Assembly (NCBI GenBank): GCA_002344215.1 | Contig: DDSV01000027.1 | Span: 1,276 to 65,275, forward strand | Reading direction: 5' to 3' | Origin: Akkermansiaceae bacterium UBA2381 | Lineage (GTDB): Bacteria > Verrucomicrobiota > Verrucomicrobiia > Verrucomicrobiales > DEV007 | Length of the DNA: 64,000 nt | Part shown: piece by piece, positions 51,846 through 62,279 of the stretch | Position numbering within the stretch: the stretch's first letter is position 1 | Layout of the letters: every line of letters begins with the position of its first letter | The notes under the pieces: generated by a model | The model's input: the letters and a program-made list of their open reading frames with translations, nothing else | Databases searched by the model: none | What the model was told of the DNA's origin: nothing | Made by a program: the position numbers and the translations under genes

Positions 51846-52928
51846 ATGATAAAAGAAAGGCTCTTGGCGGGAACAGCGGGGCGGGCCATGAGCGTGGCCG
51901 TTTCACTTCATTGCAGTGGATTGGCGTTTGGTCAGGAATCTCCTTCGACCACACCCGATTCGGAACTATCAAAGCGAACCATTGAGACGAGCCGCGTGAC
52001 CGTTTATCTCCCGACCGGCGACGACAACGCCATCAGGACTGCGATCAGTGAACTTCCGGCCGAGGGCGGAATCATTGTTCTCGGCCCGGCCCTCTTTCCG
52101 GTCAGCAAATCCATCGTCATTGACCGCGACGGGGTCGAACTCCGGGGAACCACCTCTGACACCATTCTCCGCCTCACCGACCATGCGAATTGTTCCGTCA
52201 TCGTGATCGGGAGCATGGAAACGCCAATCCCAAAGATCGTTCGAAATGTCATCGTTCGTAATCTTGTGATCGACGGGAATCGCGGCGCCCAGGAGTTCGA
52301 ATGCTGCGGGGGCCCCTGCGATGGCGGCGGACTATCCTTCATCCGGAACAATGGTATTACGGTCAGGGGAACCGAAGACGTCCTGATTGAGAATGTCGCT
52401 ACCCACAACAATCGCTCCGGAGGAGTGGTCCTGGAAAAGTACTGCCGGCGGGTGCATGTCAGCAATCTGGAATCCTACAACAATGAATTCGATGGACTGG
52501 CGGCCTACGAGACGGAGGATTGCACATTCACCCAAATGAAGCTTCACCACAATCGCAGCGCGGCTATGTCGGTTGACTGGAAGTTCAACCGGAACCTCAT
52601 CACCGATTCCCAGTTCACCGAGAATGGAAGCCAGGGTATTTTCATGAGAGATTCCGCGGATAATCAGTTCGAGCGATTAACCATCCGTGACAACGGTGAA
52701 CAGGGCATGTTCATCGCGGAGACCCGGGAGATCGCGGATTCGGCCTCAAAACGGAATCGCTTCAATCACCTCATTGTCACCGGGAACAGGACCCAGGGCA
52801 TCCGGGTGAACGACGTCAGTTGCGTCGACAACGTAATCACCAACTCAAGAGTTTCAGGAAACAAGGCAGAGAACATCAGTCTCGCCGCCGAAGGCCTCCT
52901 TATCGATACCGATACCATCGGGAACTAA
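51846..52928 (+). CDS. Secreted right-handed parallel beta-helix protein
   Basis: This 360-residue protein has a signal-like N-terminus (AMSVAVSLHCSGLAFGQ, cleavage near GQ). The rest is a parallel beta-helix with regular coils of about 22 residues: IVRNVIVRNLVIDGNRGAQ, GITVRGTEDVLIENVATHNN, RRVHVSNLESYNNEFDGL, NRLITDSQFTENGSQG. Such proteins are polysaccharide lyases or adhesins, and Ca-binding Asp clusters of lyases are not obvious here. It lies 230 bp beyond the small lipoprotein and is transcribed alone. Confidence 0.8.
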   Translation: MIKERLLAGTAGRAMSVAVSLHCSGLAFGQESPSTTPDSELSKRTIETSRVTVYLPTGDDNAIRTAISELPAEGGIIVLGPALFPVSKSIVIDRDGVELRGTTSDTILRLTDHANCSVIVIGSMETPIPKIVRNVIVRNLVIDGNRGAQEFECCGGPCDGGGLSFIRNNGITVRGTEDVLIENVATHNNRSGGVVLEKYCRRVHVSNLESYNNEFDGLAAYETEDCTFTQMKLHHNRSAAMSVDWKFNRNLITDSQFTENGSQGIFMRDSADNQFERLTIRDNGEQGMFIAETREIADSASKRNRFNHLIVTGNRTQGIRVNDVSCVDNVITNSRVSGNKAENISLAAEGLLIDTDTIGN

Positions 52929-52973
52929 CATCTCCAGAGATCGTCTCCCTTACAAGATCCCTATTTTCCCTCC

Positions 52974-55310
52974 CTATCGGGAGGGAGGACTTTGCAGTCG
53001 CACGTGAATCTGACGGACTGTATCTCCCACCCGGAGATCTTTGTCCCGATAGACAGAGACGCTGTATTCGAGATACTGATTGTCGTCCGTGATCAGTTTG
53101 CCGCCCTTCGCAAAGTAATTGAGCTGAGCCGGGCTGAGGATAAGATTTCGTCTCGCATCCTCCGCCGTAATCGGTCGGCTGCCCATCCCCGACGGGCGAA
53201 GAAATCCAGGCCATTGTTGCCAAAACTCCCCTGCTACCGAGCCTCCCTCGACGGGGCGTTGCCCGATCAGGATGCCCTGTTGGGGTAACCCGGACCGGTC
53301 ACCGCTCCCGGGATCCATCCATAGGATTGACTCGGGAAACACCTCCGCGAAGGTCGCGGCAATGGCGATCGCCTGATCGGGCGACATCAGATGAAGCGGA
53401 AACCATTGGGCGAGCAACCCTCCCGGGTTAAGCCGGGAATGCACCAGGCGATAAAAGTCAGCCGAATAGAGCGAGTTTGAGCCGCTGAAAAACGGGGGCA
53501 TCGGCTCCAAAGTCACCACATCGTAGCGGGCATCAGTGCGGCGCAACCAGGCTCGTCCATCCATGACGATTTTTCTGACACGGGGATCGCGAAGAACGTC
53601 GTGGTTGGCTTCAAAATGATGCGCCATGTCGAATACTGCAGCGTTCAAATCGACCAGGTCAAGCCGCTCCGGCGATTCGTCCCTGACCGCATGGGCAGTC
53701 TGCCCGGTTCCGAAACAAATAACGAGCGCGTTCCGCGGATCCGGGTGCAGGAGCATGGGTAGACGACCCATCGCATCCATATAGTTGGCTCTTGCATTCG
53801 ACAGTTGGGCCGTGGCGACAAAGCCGTTGATGAGAAGCGCTTTTCCCTGCTCAAATCCAACGACGGAGATGGTGGCGTCAGGACCGTGCTTGAGTTCAAT
53901 CATCTCGACTTCTCCCGCGACGGACCGCTCGGCTCCCGGCGCTCGATTTTTCTCCCTCTGATGGAAGGGGAAAACACCTGCAATCAACGTGAAAAATAAT
54001 GCCACCAGTGTCCCGCGTAATCTCCATGACCGGCAAAGGAGGCAAGCACCCGCGACCAGTAGCCCGCCCACGAACCATGCGGTCATGTCAGGGCCGAGAG
54101 CCTCGAGGAGGATCCACGCCGCCAGGTTGGCGCCCATGACGGCACCAAAAGTATTGATCCCGTAAAGGACCGCCCACCCCCGGGGATCTTTTGCCGCATC
54201 CAGCAAAGTCGGAAGAATAATCCCGACGAGGGCGACGGGTGGTCCCATCACGGCAAGGCCCGCAAGCAGACGGTAGATTTGACGGGCCGCTCCGCCTTTC
54301 TGAAACGCATCGATCAAATCGAAGCGCCCGATCATCGCGCTCGAAAGAATGACGAGAAGGGAAGCCATCCCCATTACCAGCCAAAGCGGCACGCCCAGAC
54401 GACGCACGGAGGGAGCGACGGCAGCACCTGCGGCAAGAGCGATCAGGAAACAAAAAAGCATGATCGCGATGCTGTCAGAGGTGCTGAACCAGGCCGAACG
54501 CAAGGCGCGAAACCACACCACTTCGAGAACAAAAGTTGAGACCCCCGTGATCAGGACCAGAACCATGCCATGCCACCGGGGCATCGCTGCTGGAGGCGAA
54601 TCTTCATCGGGGAGATCGTGAGGCGAGTTCTCCTTCGGCAGGACATTCCCGGAATCCTTGCGCCGGGCGATCAGTCCGCAAATCAAGGCGAGAACGAGGT
54701 GCAGAAAACACAGGGTCAGAGCACTGCCCCGCAAACCAAGCGAAGGGATCAGGGCAAACGAAACAAAGAGCGCTCCCGCTGCAGCTCCTGCCGTGTTCCA
54801 TCCGTAGAGGCGCGAGAGAGGTGCGTCGAGTGATCTCGCCACCAATCCCATGACCGGTATGGTCGCTCCCATGAAAAAGCAGGCGGGTCCGATCGAGAGG
54901 GCAAGTGACAGAAGGGTGAAGGGTGTCGCCATCCAGGGAATCTTTCCGTGGACGGATGCATCCACCGACATGATCCATTTTTCCGTCAACCCCGGGATGA
55001 TCGCCGACAGGCCGATCCCCAGCTCAAGCAGTCCGTAGAGCTTGACGGGATCGGTACGCCGCGTTCGATGAAGAAAACGGCCACAGGTCAGCGCGCCTAT
55101 CGTCATCCCGAGCATCGCGGTGGCAACGGTCAAGGCGACCCCGCGCGCCGAAGCTCCCAGCGCGAGTCCCAGGTGGTGTGACCACAGCACCTGCCAGGCG
55201 AGAGCTGCGGCACCTCCGGCAAAAAAGACGAGGCGCATCAGGCGGGGAAAGGGGCTGACTGACAGTTCATGCGCTAACTGGAATCGTCCTCCCCCCCGGA
55301 CGCAAGCCAT
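52974..55310 (-). CDS. Membrane protein fused to spermidine-synthase-like domain
   Basis: This 778-residue protein has about 12 TM helices in its first 450 residues, in the arrangement of the fused MFS/spermidine-synthase family. From about residue 460 comes a Rossmann methyltransferase-like domain: NALVICFGTGQTAHAV, LDLVDLNAAVFDMAHHF, DGRAWLRRTDARYDVVTLEPMPPFFSGSNSLYSADFY. Polyamine transfer would need a second active-site region I cannot verify. The start at 55310 has GGAAG upstream; an ATG at 55238 is possible. Substrate unknown. Confidence 0.8.
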   Translation of the reverse strand: MACVRGGGRFQLAHELSVSPFPRLMRLVFFAGGAAALAWQVLWSHHLGLALGASARGVALTVATAMLGMTIGALTCGRFLHRTRRTDPVKLYGLLELGIGLSAIIPGLTEKWIMSVDASVHGKIPWMATPFTLLSLALSIGPACFFMGATIPVMGLVARSLDAPLSRLYGWNTAGAAAGALFVSFALIPSLGLRGSALTLCFLHLVLALICGLIARRKDSGNVLPKENSPHDLPDEDSPPAAMPRWHGMVLVLITGVSTFVLEVVWFRALRSAWFSTSDSIAIMLFCFLIALAAGAAVAPSVRRLGVPLWLVMGMASLLVILSSAMIGRFDLIDAFQKGGAARQIYRLLAGLAVMGPPVALVGIILPTLLDAAKDPRGWAVLYGINTFGAVMGANLAAWILLEALGPDMTAWFVGGLLVAGACLLCRSWRLRGTLVALFFTLIAGVFPFHQREKNRAPGAERSVAGEVEMIELKHGPDATISVVGFEQGKALLINGFVATAQLSNARANYMDAMGRLPMLLHPDPRNALVICFGTGQTAHAVRDESPERLDLVDLNAAVFDMAHHFEANHDVLRDPRVRKIVMDGRAWLRRTDARYDVVTLEPMPPFFSGSNSLYSADFYRLVHSRLNPGGLLAQWFPLHLMSPDQAIAIAATFAEVFPESILWMDPGSGDRSGLPQQGILIGQRPVEGGSVAGEFWQQWPGFLRPSGMGSRPITAEDARRNLILSPAQLNYFAKGGKLITDDNQYLEYSVSVYRDKDLRVGDTVRQIHVRLQSPPSR

Positions 55311-55333
55311 TTACTTGAACTTCCGCTATCAAC

Positions 55334-56815
55334 CTAGTAGGCACGCTCCTCCAGAAAATTATTCGTCAGAAACACCGGAGCCGTAAAATCGTCAAAATCG
55401 TTGAACTGAACCATGGTTCCGAGGGCCTTCTCGAGGGGATGAGAAGTGAGAGGACAGACCTGCATGGTGAACGTCTCTCCCACTCTCCGGGTCGCAATCG
55501 CCGTCGGTTTCGGACCGGAGCCGTTGTTGTGAACCGCCCAATGGAGCACATAGATCACCGGAATGCCGCCCGACTCCCCTTCCCGCGTCGTCAGCGTCTC
55601 CCCTACTCCGCATTTCGCCAGTTCGGGGATGACTTCGTCCCGGTTGAGGAGTTGATATTGATACACTGAAAACGCATCCGTGTAGCTAAGCGTGGAAATG
55701 TCGCCGGGCTCCGACTTCGCGACCAACTGGAGTTTCATCGCAATGGGAGTCTCCGGTTCGGGCGCCTCGTCGAATTGTCGAGTCAGCAATCGGATCGTCG
55801 GCGACATGGGAACTCCGCCTGCGGGTCGGAGCAGTCCGTCGCAGCCGAGATTGACGATCGACTGATGGACCCATTCCGCGACAAAATCGGCCCAGACGAT
55901 GCCGCCCTCGTGGGTGGGATGTTCGCCATCCCCGCGAGTATCGTTGCCGATGGGACAGGCAGGGCGGCTGTCATAGAAGCAGGGCAAACTCTGACTCGCG
56001 GAAAGATCACTCAGAGCACTTCGCAGCGTTTCACCCGCCGTATCCTGCATCGCCACCGCTTTGACATCGTCACGGGCATCCGGAGGACCAATCCAGAGTA
56101 CCTTTGCCCCTCTCATCGATGCAATCCGGACGCTGTCGCGAATCATTCTGCTGATCTCGGTCACGTTTTCTTTGACGAGATCGATTTCAAAATTAGTCCC
56201 GGCCTGAAACACAAAGACATCAGGGTCAAAGGCATCCACGTATTCCTCAATCGAGCGGGGTATCATGGATACCTCCTCAAATTGCCCGCAATCCTCCGGA
56301 GTGACCGCCGGAGCGTAAACCCGGGTCAGAACCGGTGACGGCCAGGCTCCCGCCCAGAAATAGGGGGTTCCGTTTTTGACTCCGTGAAAAAGGACCTCGT
56401 ATCCCTCTTCGACCAACTCTTTCTGCAGCTCGGGCCCGAAGGAGGTCAAGCTCTGTGAATCGCCAAGAACGAAAACCCTGATCTTGTCCGGATTCCTGCG
56501 TTCAACCGGAACCAGAGGCCCCTGAAAAGACGGTGCCACCACCGCCGGACGCGGCGTTCTCGAAACGGCAATCGAGGGTCTCGGGCGTGTTGGAAGAGGG
56601 GTGGGTTTGACCGGATTTGAGGACCTGGTCCTCACCATCTTTTTTTTGGTCTCAGACCTTTTAACCTGACCTCCCGATGTTCCGCCCTTCATGAACGGCC
56701 CCGCCTTGAGGGGATATCCGGAGAGGGCCCAGGAGAGCGCGACCAAGGCAAGGATGAGGGACGAAGTTGACGACCCGCCCCCTGATCTTTCTCGCTCCCA
56801 TTTCCGGAACTTCAT
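55334..56815 (-). CDS. Secreted SGNH/GDSL-like hydrolase
   Basis: This 493-residue protein has an N-terminal hydrophobic segment (SLILALVALSWALSGYPL, signal or anchor) and a Pro/Arg-rich linker to about residue 110. The hydrolase core starts at VFVLGDSQS, where the Ser of GDS is the nucleophile. It continues with VFVFQAGTNFE (block III Asn) and ends with DGEHPTHEGGIVWADF, which holds the Asp and His of block V. The C-terminal 150 residues are an extra beta-rich region. Such proteins are often O-acetyl esterases on cell-wall or exo-polysaccharides; the substrate is unknown. Confidence 0.8.
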   Translation of the reverse strand: MKFRKWERERSGGGSSTSSLILALVALSWALSGYPLKAGPFMKGGTSGGQVKRSETKKKMVRTRSSNPVKPTPLPTRPRPSIAVSRTPRPAVVAPSFQGPLVPVERRNPDKIRVFVLGDSQSLTSFGPELQKELVEEGYEVLFHGVKNGTPYFWAGAWPSPVLTRVYAPAVTPEDCGQFEEVSMIPRSIEEYVDAFDPDVFVFQAGTNFEIDLVKENVTEISRMIRDSVRIASMRGAKVLWIGPPDARDDVKAVAMQDTAGETLRSALSDLSASQSLPCFYDSRPACPIGNDTRGDGEHPTHEGGIVWADFVAEWVHQSIVNLGCDGLLRPAGGVPMSPTIRLLTRQFDEAPEPETPIAMKLQLVAKSEPGDISTLSYTDAFSVYQYQLLNRDEVIPELAKCGVGETLTTREGESGGIPVIYVLHWAVHNNGSGPKPTAIATRRVGETFTMQVCPLTSHPLEKALGTMVQFNDFDDFTAPVFLTNNFLEERAY

Positions 56816-56994
56816 TGTCCTTTACCTGCTGAACCTCAGGCAGCGTATCCTGACAACAAAAGTCAGGGATAATCAATCAAAAGTATATAGATTCCTGAAA
56901 TATAGCCTTGTCTCATGCCGCCTCCCTGCCGGACTATACCGATGAAGCAACTCTTCAGGCTTTAGATTCACTTAACGCAAGGATACTTTATTTC

Positions 56995-57585
56995 ATGGAC
57001 ACCCCTCCCTCATCCGCCTCCCGTCTCCTTCGCTCGCTACAAAAGCAGATCGACGAACTGATTGTGCAACTCAGCCTCGGTAGAGCGGAGGCCTCTGAAC
57101 ATTTCGAGCACGCCAAGGCGGCCCTGAGGGAAAAGCTCGTCAGTGCCCGTGAAGCCATTTCCCACAACGAGACACACCGGCATCTGGCGGCCAAACTCGA
57201 CCACTTGCGGATTCAACTGTCCCTGGGCGGAATGGATTCCCGGGACGCCTACCACGAGCAACGGGAAAAAATCCTTCACGCCATCCATGAAACCAAAGAG
57301 GAACTTCACCATCTTGAAGAAAGAGTGCGCGAGGATCTCCATGAGTCCGCCGACACCCTCCAACTGAAACTCAATGCACTCGCCCTGAACCTCGGGGTAG
57401 CCGCACTGATCGCCGAAGATGAACTCAAAACGCGCCGTGAGGAACTATCGGTCAAGGCGGAGCGGGTCTCCGGAAAGCTCAAGACGGCGATCTCAGCCGC
57501 CGGCACCGAAGCCGAAACTCTGGGAAAGGAAGCACGGGAGGCCTTCGAGGATATCAGGGACAACCTGAAACGCCTTTTCCATTAA
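56995..57585 (+). CDS. Coiled-coil protein, unknown function
   Basis: The start at 56995 gives 196 residues, with an earlier possible ATG at 56908. The protein has no TM or signal. It consists of helices with heptad character: two similar units (LRKLEEQIDELIVQLSLGRAEASEHFEHAK-like region and the later LDHLRIQLSLGGMDSRDAYHEQ) carry a repeated QLSLG segment, indicating an internal duplication. It lies 38 bp before the UbiB-like gene but is convergent with it. Function unknown. Confidence 0.7.
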   Translation: MDTPPSSASRLLRSLQKQIDELIVQLSLGRAEASEHFEHAKAALREKLVSAREAISHNETHRHLAAKLDHLRIQLSLGGMDSRDAYHEQREKILHAIHETKEELHHLEERVREDLHESADTLQLKLNALALNLGVAALIAEDELKTRREELSVKAERVSGKLKTAISAAGTEAETLGKEAREAFEDIRDNLKRLFH

Positions 57586-57623
57586 AGGCCGTGCAGCGAG
57601 TGCACCTCCTCGCCGCGCCCCTT

Positions 57624-59294
57624 TCACTTGAGGGTCGAATTCCGTTTCTTCCGATCGCGCCGAATCGAAAGGATCAAGCCGGTTCCGAGCCAGGAACTCA
57701 CCAGAAATCCCAGCCCTCCCAGAAGAGAGTACCCGAAAATGAGGGGCGGAGCTTTAAAACTCCAGATAATGGCGGAGCCGAGGAAAACCGCCGAGCTCAA
57801 GAGGCCGAGGACGAGCCGGTCGACGGTGCTCTCAAGTCGACGATGCTCCATGTGAACTTCAAGCGTGCCCTTGCGGAAACGGGTCAGAATATCAGCGAGG
57901 TCACGGGGCACCGCCTCAAAGAGCCTTTTCCAGTCGCGGTAGCTCCGCCCTATTCCTGAAGCAATCCGCCCGGGAGCATACCTTCGACTGATCGCTCTCA
58001 GGTAGTAGGGCTGAATCATCGCCGCGAGGCTGAACTCGGGTGAAAGTTGCTTCGCGGTGCCCTCAAGAACCACGAGTGTCTTCACCAGCATCGCAAAGCT
58101 TTGCGGCAGCACGATGTGAAAGTCACGCATCAGGCCGAAAAGCCGCTGGAGGGCACCGCCCACATCAAACTCATTGATCGACTGCCCGAGGTAATCAGAC
58201 AAATACTCTCCCACCTCTGCCCTCAACTCATCCTCATCAAGTTCGGGCGGAACCTGGCCCACCCGGATAATCGCGTCAGTAAGCCCGTCCGCGTCGCTGC
58301 TAACGGCGGAGAGAAGCATGCTTTCAATGTCCTCGCGCAGGCCTTCGTCGATGTGCCCCACCATCCCGCAGTCGATCACCCCGACGACGTCGTTCTCCAT
58401 CCGAAAGAGATTCCCGGGATGGGGATCAGCGTGGTAAAAACCGTTCCCGAAAATCATTTCCAGATAGAGATCTCCCCCGCGCCTGGAGAAAAGATCGAGA
58501 TCAGCCCCCGCCGCCTTCAGCGAGTCCAGATCCGAGACCGGAATACCCTTGAGACGCTCCATGGTGAGGACACGGTCGGAGCAGTAGCCCGGAAATACCC
58601 CGGGAAAATGGACCGTGTCGCTTCCCGCAAAGTCCTCGGCAAAACGCTCCAGGTGTCGCCTTTCGTAGCTGAAATCGAGTTCACGGAGCAGGGTTCGCTG
58701 AAAGTAGCGCGCCGTTGCCACCGGCTGATAGTGCCGAAGCTGACCGCTATGCTGTTCGGCGAGTTCCGCGAGACCAAGGAGAAGGTCGAGATCGCGCCGG
58801 ACCGATGCCTCGATCCCCTCGTGCATGACTTTTACAACCACCTCCTGCCCGTCGGGAAGCAGGGCGCTGTGAACCTGACCGATTGATGCAGAAGCGATCG
58901 GGGTTTCGTCAAAACGGAGGAACAATTCTCCCACCGGGTGCCCGAGTTCGGACTCGATCATGGCCGCGACCCACTCAAACGAATCAGCTCTGGTCTGGGA
59001 TTGCAGTTTAGCCAATTCCGCCGTGAGGTCGGGTCCAATCAAATCAGGCCGCGAACTGAGAATTTGTCCCACCTTAATAAAAGTGGGCCCAAGATCAGTC
59101 AGGACACACCTGATGCGCTCGGGAGTTGTCATGTCCGGCAGCACGACACCGTCACTGCTTTTCAAGAGATTCCGGAGCCAGTCGTAGTTGGCTCCGGAAA
59201 GCCAGTCAGCGAGACCGTATTTCGCCAGTGTGGCGAGGATTTCGGTTAGGCGCCTCGCGCTCTTGTCGATTCTAATGAGGGTCTGGAGTCTCAT
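57624..59294 (-). CDS. ABC1/UbiB-family atypical kinase
   Basis: The ATG at 59294 gives 556 residues. UbiB signatures are clear: TFIKVGQILSSRPD (the KxGQ region replacing the P-loop), a catalytic-lysine segment VVKVMHEGI, then HADPHPGNL and VIDCGMVGHI for the ATP-metal site. Two TM helices lie at the C-terminus (VDRLVLGLLSSAVFLGSAIIW and a second). Family members support ubiquinone or other prenyl-lipid metabolism at the inner membrane. No other ubiquinone or menaquinone gene is near, so the quinone type is open. Confidence 0.9.
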   Translation of the reverse strand: MRLQTLIRIDKSARRLTEILATLAKYGLADWLSGANYDWLRNLLKSSDGVVLPDMTTPERIRCVLTDLGPTFIKVGQILSSRPDLIGPDLTAELAKLQSQTRADSFEWVAAMIESELGHPVGELFLRFDETPIASASIGQVHSALLPDGQEVVVKVMHEGIEASVRRDLDLLLGLAELAEQHSGQLRHYQPVATARYFQRTLLRELDFSYERRHLERFAEDFAGSDTVHFPGVFPGYCSDRVLTMERLKGIPVSDLDSLKAAGADLDLFSRRGGDLYLEMIFGNGFYHADPHPGNLFRMENDVVGVIDCGMVGHIDEGLREDIESMLLSAVSSDADGLTDAIIRVGQVPPELDEDELRAEVGEYLSDYLGQSINEFDVGGALQRLFGLMRDFHIVLPQSFAMLVKTLVVLEGTAKQLSPEFSLAAMIQPYYLRAISRRYAPGRIASGIGRSYRDWKRLFEAVPRDLADILTRFRKGTLEVHMEHRRLESTVDRLVLGLLSSAVFLGSAIIWSFKAPPLIFGYSLLGGLGFLVSSWLGTGLILSIRRDRKKRNSTLK

Positions 59295-59500
59295 GCGCCT
59301 GGATCCGGGTGGGTTAATTTCACGGTGCCGGCCCACCCTCGAACCGGCAGTTAGTCCTTACAAAAGGTGCTCTTTAAGAATACCCCCCAATTGCCATTCC
59401 CGCCATGACTTCGAGCCTGCGAATCCACCGCAACCATGTCCCGGAATTTCCGTATCAATGGCGCTTGCGGATGATAGGGAGGGCCCTCTAGTCTTGAGCC

Positions 59501-62158
59501 ATGCCGAAACCTCTCCGCGTCCTGCTTCCGTCTCTCGTGCTCGCCGTTCTATCCCTCACCAATGGCCGCGCGGAACTCCATTCTCACCGTGGCTGGGAAG
59601 TTTGTGCCTGCAAGAAGGAACTCATCCGGGATCTTATGATCGATTCAAAGGCGGGTGCAGCAGGCAACGCCCGGATGTATGCCAGAGATCGTGAAATCGA
59701 TGTCAAACACGTTGCTCTCGACCTCTCCCCCGATTTCAACAAACGCACTCTCGACGGCGTCGCCACCCTGACCTTCGCCCCGATCGCCAAACCCCTTCGC
59801 CAGTTAACACTCGATGCGATTGATCTGGAAGTCTCGGCGCTGGAGGCCTCGGCTCCCGTCGAGGAATGGGATGTGGGAAAGACAGGCATCACGATCACCT
59901 TCGCCGCCCCCATCGAAGTCGGGACGGAGACGTGGATCAAAATCACCTACAGGGCTGAACCGGAAAAGGGTTGGTATTACCGGACCGAAGCGATGGGATA
60001 CCCGAAAGGCGATGATCACTTCTGGACTCAGGGAGAGCCCGAGGAGCACCGGCACTGGTTTCCGGGCTATGATTTTCCCAACGAGCGTTTCACCAGTGAG
60101 GTCGTTTGCCGGGTGCCCCGGGGGATGACCGTCGTCTCGAATGGACGACTGCTCAAAGAGGGTCAGGAGGGTGACAAAACCCTCTTCCATTGGGCGCAGG
60201 AACAGGAGCATGTGAACTATTTGATCTCTGTCGTCGGTGGAAACTTCAACAAACTGGAATCAACCCACGGTGACCTCCCTCTCGCCTTTCTCACCCCTCC
60301 CTCCGAGTTTGCCGAAGCCGCGAACTCCTTTCGCGATACAGCGGCGATTCTTGCATTCCTTGAAAAGGAGATCGGAGTAAAATTTCCCTGGGCCAAATAC
60401 TACAATGTCTGCGTCGCCGATTTTGTCGCCGGCGGGATGGAAAACACCAGCGTCACTACTCTGACGGCGAACACTCTCTTTTCCGCCGAATCGGAAAATC
60501 TACGCACTTCCCACCAGCTCGACGCTCATGAAATTACTCACCAGTGGTTTGGCGATCTCGTCACCTGCAAGGACTGGTCCAACCTCTGGTTGAACGAAGG
60601 ATTCGCCACCTACTACACCCACCTCTACGACGAGCATAAATTCGGAACTGATGAAATGCGCTTCGGTCTCTATCGCGACGCGGTGGACATCATCAAAAAT
60701 ACCGACGAGAAACCCATCGTCTGGCGGGAGTTCAAGGACCCGATGGAACAGTTCGACTACCGCGCTTATCCGAAAGCCTCCTGGGTTCTCCACATGGTGC
60801 GGAGCCAACTCGGACCGGATCTCTATCGGAAATGCATCAATACCTACGTGGAGCGGCACCGCAACGGCAACGTTGTCACCCACGATCTCATCACCGTTCT
60901 GGAGGAGGTAAGCGGAAGATCCTGGGACGGGTTCTTCGATCAGTGGGTCTTTCACGGCGGTGAACCCCTCCTGAAAATCGACTACAGTTGGGATCAGGAA
61001 CACAAACAGGCGAAGCTCTCGATCAGGCAGACCCAGAAGACAGGAGAAAAGGTTCTGCTTTTTGATTTCCCGTTGCCGGTTCGCTTCGTCGATGAAAAAG
61101 GCGGTGTGCATGACTTCACCGTCCGCATTCACGAAGCCTCAGGTGACTTCTACTTTGCGCTTCCCGAAAAACCGAAGATGGCGCGCATCGATCCGGGAGT
61201 GACCGTGCTGACCGGAATCGAATTTTCGCCCCCCGATCCGATGCTTCATGCCCAGCTTGAAAACGCGGAAGACATGATGGGCCGACTGCTTGCCGCCAAA
61301 GCCCTCGGCGGACGCAAAGACAAAAAGAGCATCGAACTTCTGGGAAAGATCCTCTCCGCCGACCCGTCCCATGCCGTCCGGACCGAGGCAGCCATCGCTC
61401 TTGCCAAAACCCATACCCCCGAAGCACTGGAGGTGCTGATCGCTGCCCGGAAGCAGGGCGATGCCCGGGTCCGACAGGAGGTGGTCCGCGGAATCGCGGC
61501 CTTCTACTCGGATTCGGCCTTCGCCGCCCTCACCAACGTGATTTCCGATGAGAAGAATCCTGACATTCTCACCGTCGCCTTGATCGCTCTCGGGAAATTC
61601 CCGCAGGAAGCGGCCGGGGAGACACTCATTGCCTCCCTGGATCGTCCCAGCTACCGCCACCGGATCAGTGCCGCATCCGTGGATGCGCTTGGAATTCGCG
61701 GAGATATCCGGGTTATCGACGTACTCATGGATCATCTGGAGAAGAACTCAGCCCGGTTCACGACCTATGATTTCGGCAGCGGACTGAATTCCCTTGCCAC
61801 CCTCTCCCGCGACTCAGACGATGATCTCCGCGAAAGGGTCCGTCTTTTCATCGCCGGCCATCTCACGCATCCGAAGGAAAAACTTCGTCTATCGGCTATC
61901 ACCGCCCTCGGCACGCTCGAAGATCCCAGGTCCCTGGGGGCACTCAAGACATTCGTCGATTCAGGAAACAGCGACGCCCCGGAGTTTAAGGCTGCTGAAA
62001 GGGCCATCAAAGACCTCAACGGTGAGAAAAAGCAGTCAGATGAACTCAAGGATCTCAGAAACGAAGTGCTCGATCTTAAGAGGAAGATGGAGTCAATCAA
62101 TCAGAACCTCGAGACCCTGAAAAAGCAGGCAAAGCCCGAATCCGCGAAGAAGCCGTAA
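59501..62158 (+). CDS. Secreted M1-family metallopeptidase with HEAT repeats
   Basis: This 885-residue protein has a Sec signal (LLPSLVLAVLSLTNGRA). The M1 core has a GGMENTS substrate-site motif (usually GAMEN), the zinc-binding His343, Glu344, His347 and Glu366 (HEITH and LWLNEGF), and Tyr423, the transition-state residue. Residues about 590-830 form HEAT-like repeats (AVRTEAAIALAKTHTPEALEVL and DARVRQEVVRGIAAFY). The end is a short coiled coil (DLRNEVLDLKRKMESINQNL). M1 enzymes release N-terminal amino acids; the HEAT tail may bind partners. Length is much above a plain M1 enzyme. Confidence 0.9.
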   Translation: MPKPLRVLLPSLVLAVLSLTNGRAELHSHRGWEVCACKKELIRDLMIDSKAGAAGNARMYARDREIDVKHVALDLSPDFNKRTLDGVATLTFAPIAKPLRQLTLDAIDLEVSALEASAPVEEWDVGKTGITITFAAPIEVGTETWIKITYRAEPEKGWYYRTEAMGYPKGDDHFWTQGEPEEHRHWFPGYDFPNERFTSEVVCRVPRGMTVVSNGRLLKEGQEGDKTLFHWAQEQEHVNYLISVVGGNFNKLESTHGDLPLAFLTPPSEFAEAANSFRDTAAILAFLEKEIGVKFPWAKYYNVCVADFVAGGMENTSVTTLTANTLFSAESENLRTSHQLDAHEITHQWFGDLVTCKDWSNLWLNEGFATYYTHLYDEHKFGTDEMRFGLYRDAVDIIKNTDEKPIVWREFKDPMEQFDYRAYPKASWVLHMVRSQLGPDLYRKCINTYVERHRNGNVVTHDLITVLEEVSGRSWDGFFDQWVFHGGEPLLKIDYSWDQEHKQAKLSIRQTQKTGEKVLLFDFPLPVRFVDEKGGVHDFTVRIHEASGDFYFALPEKPKMARIDPGVTVLTGIEFSPPDPMLHAQLENAEDMMGRLLAAKALGGRKDKKSIELLGKILSADPSHAVRTEAAIALAKTHTPEALEVLIAARKQGDARVRQEVVRGIAAFYSDSAFAALTNVISDEKNPDILTVALIALGKFPQEAAGETLIASLDRPSYRHRISAASVDALGIRGDIRVIDVLMDHLEKNSARFTTYDFGSGLNSLATLSRDSDDDLRERVRLFIAGHLTHPKEKLRLSAITALGTLEDPRSLGALKTFVDSGNSDAPEFKAAERAIKDLNGEKKQSDELKDLRNEVLDLKRKMESINQNLETLKKQAKPESAKKP

Positions 62159-62279
62159 AACCCGGACCCGGCCTGTATCTCAGGTCACGGACGGCTTCCG
62201 GACCGTTGCATTTGTCCGCTTTCAATTTGCGGATCGAATAGACTCAGCTATGTAGGGAGCTGTCAGTCAGTGTAATGCC

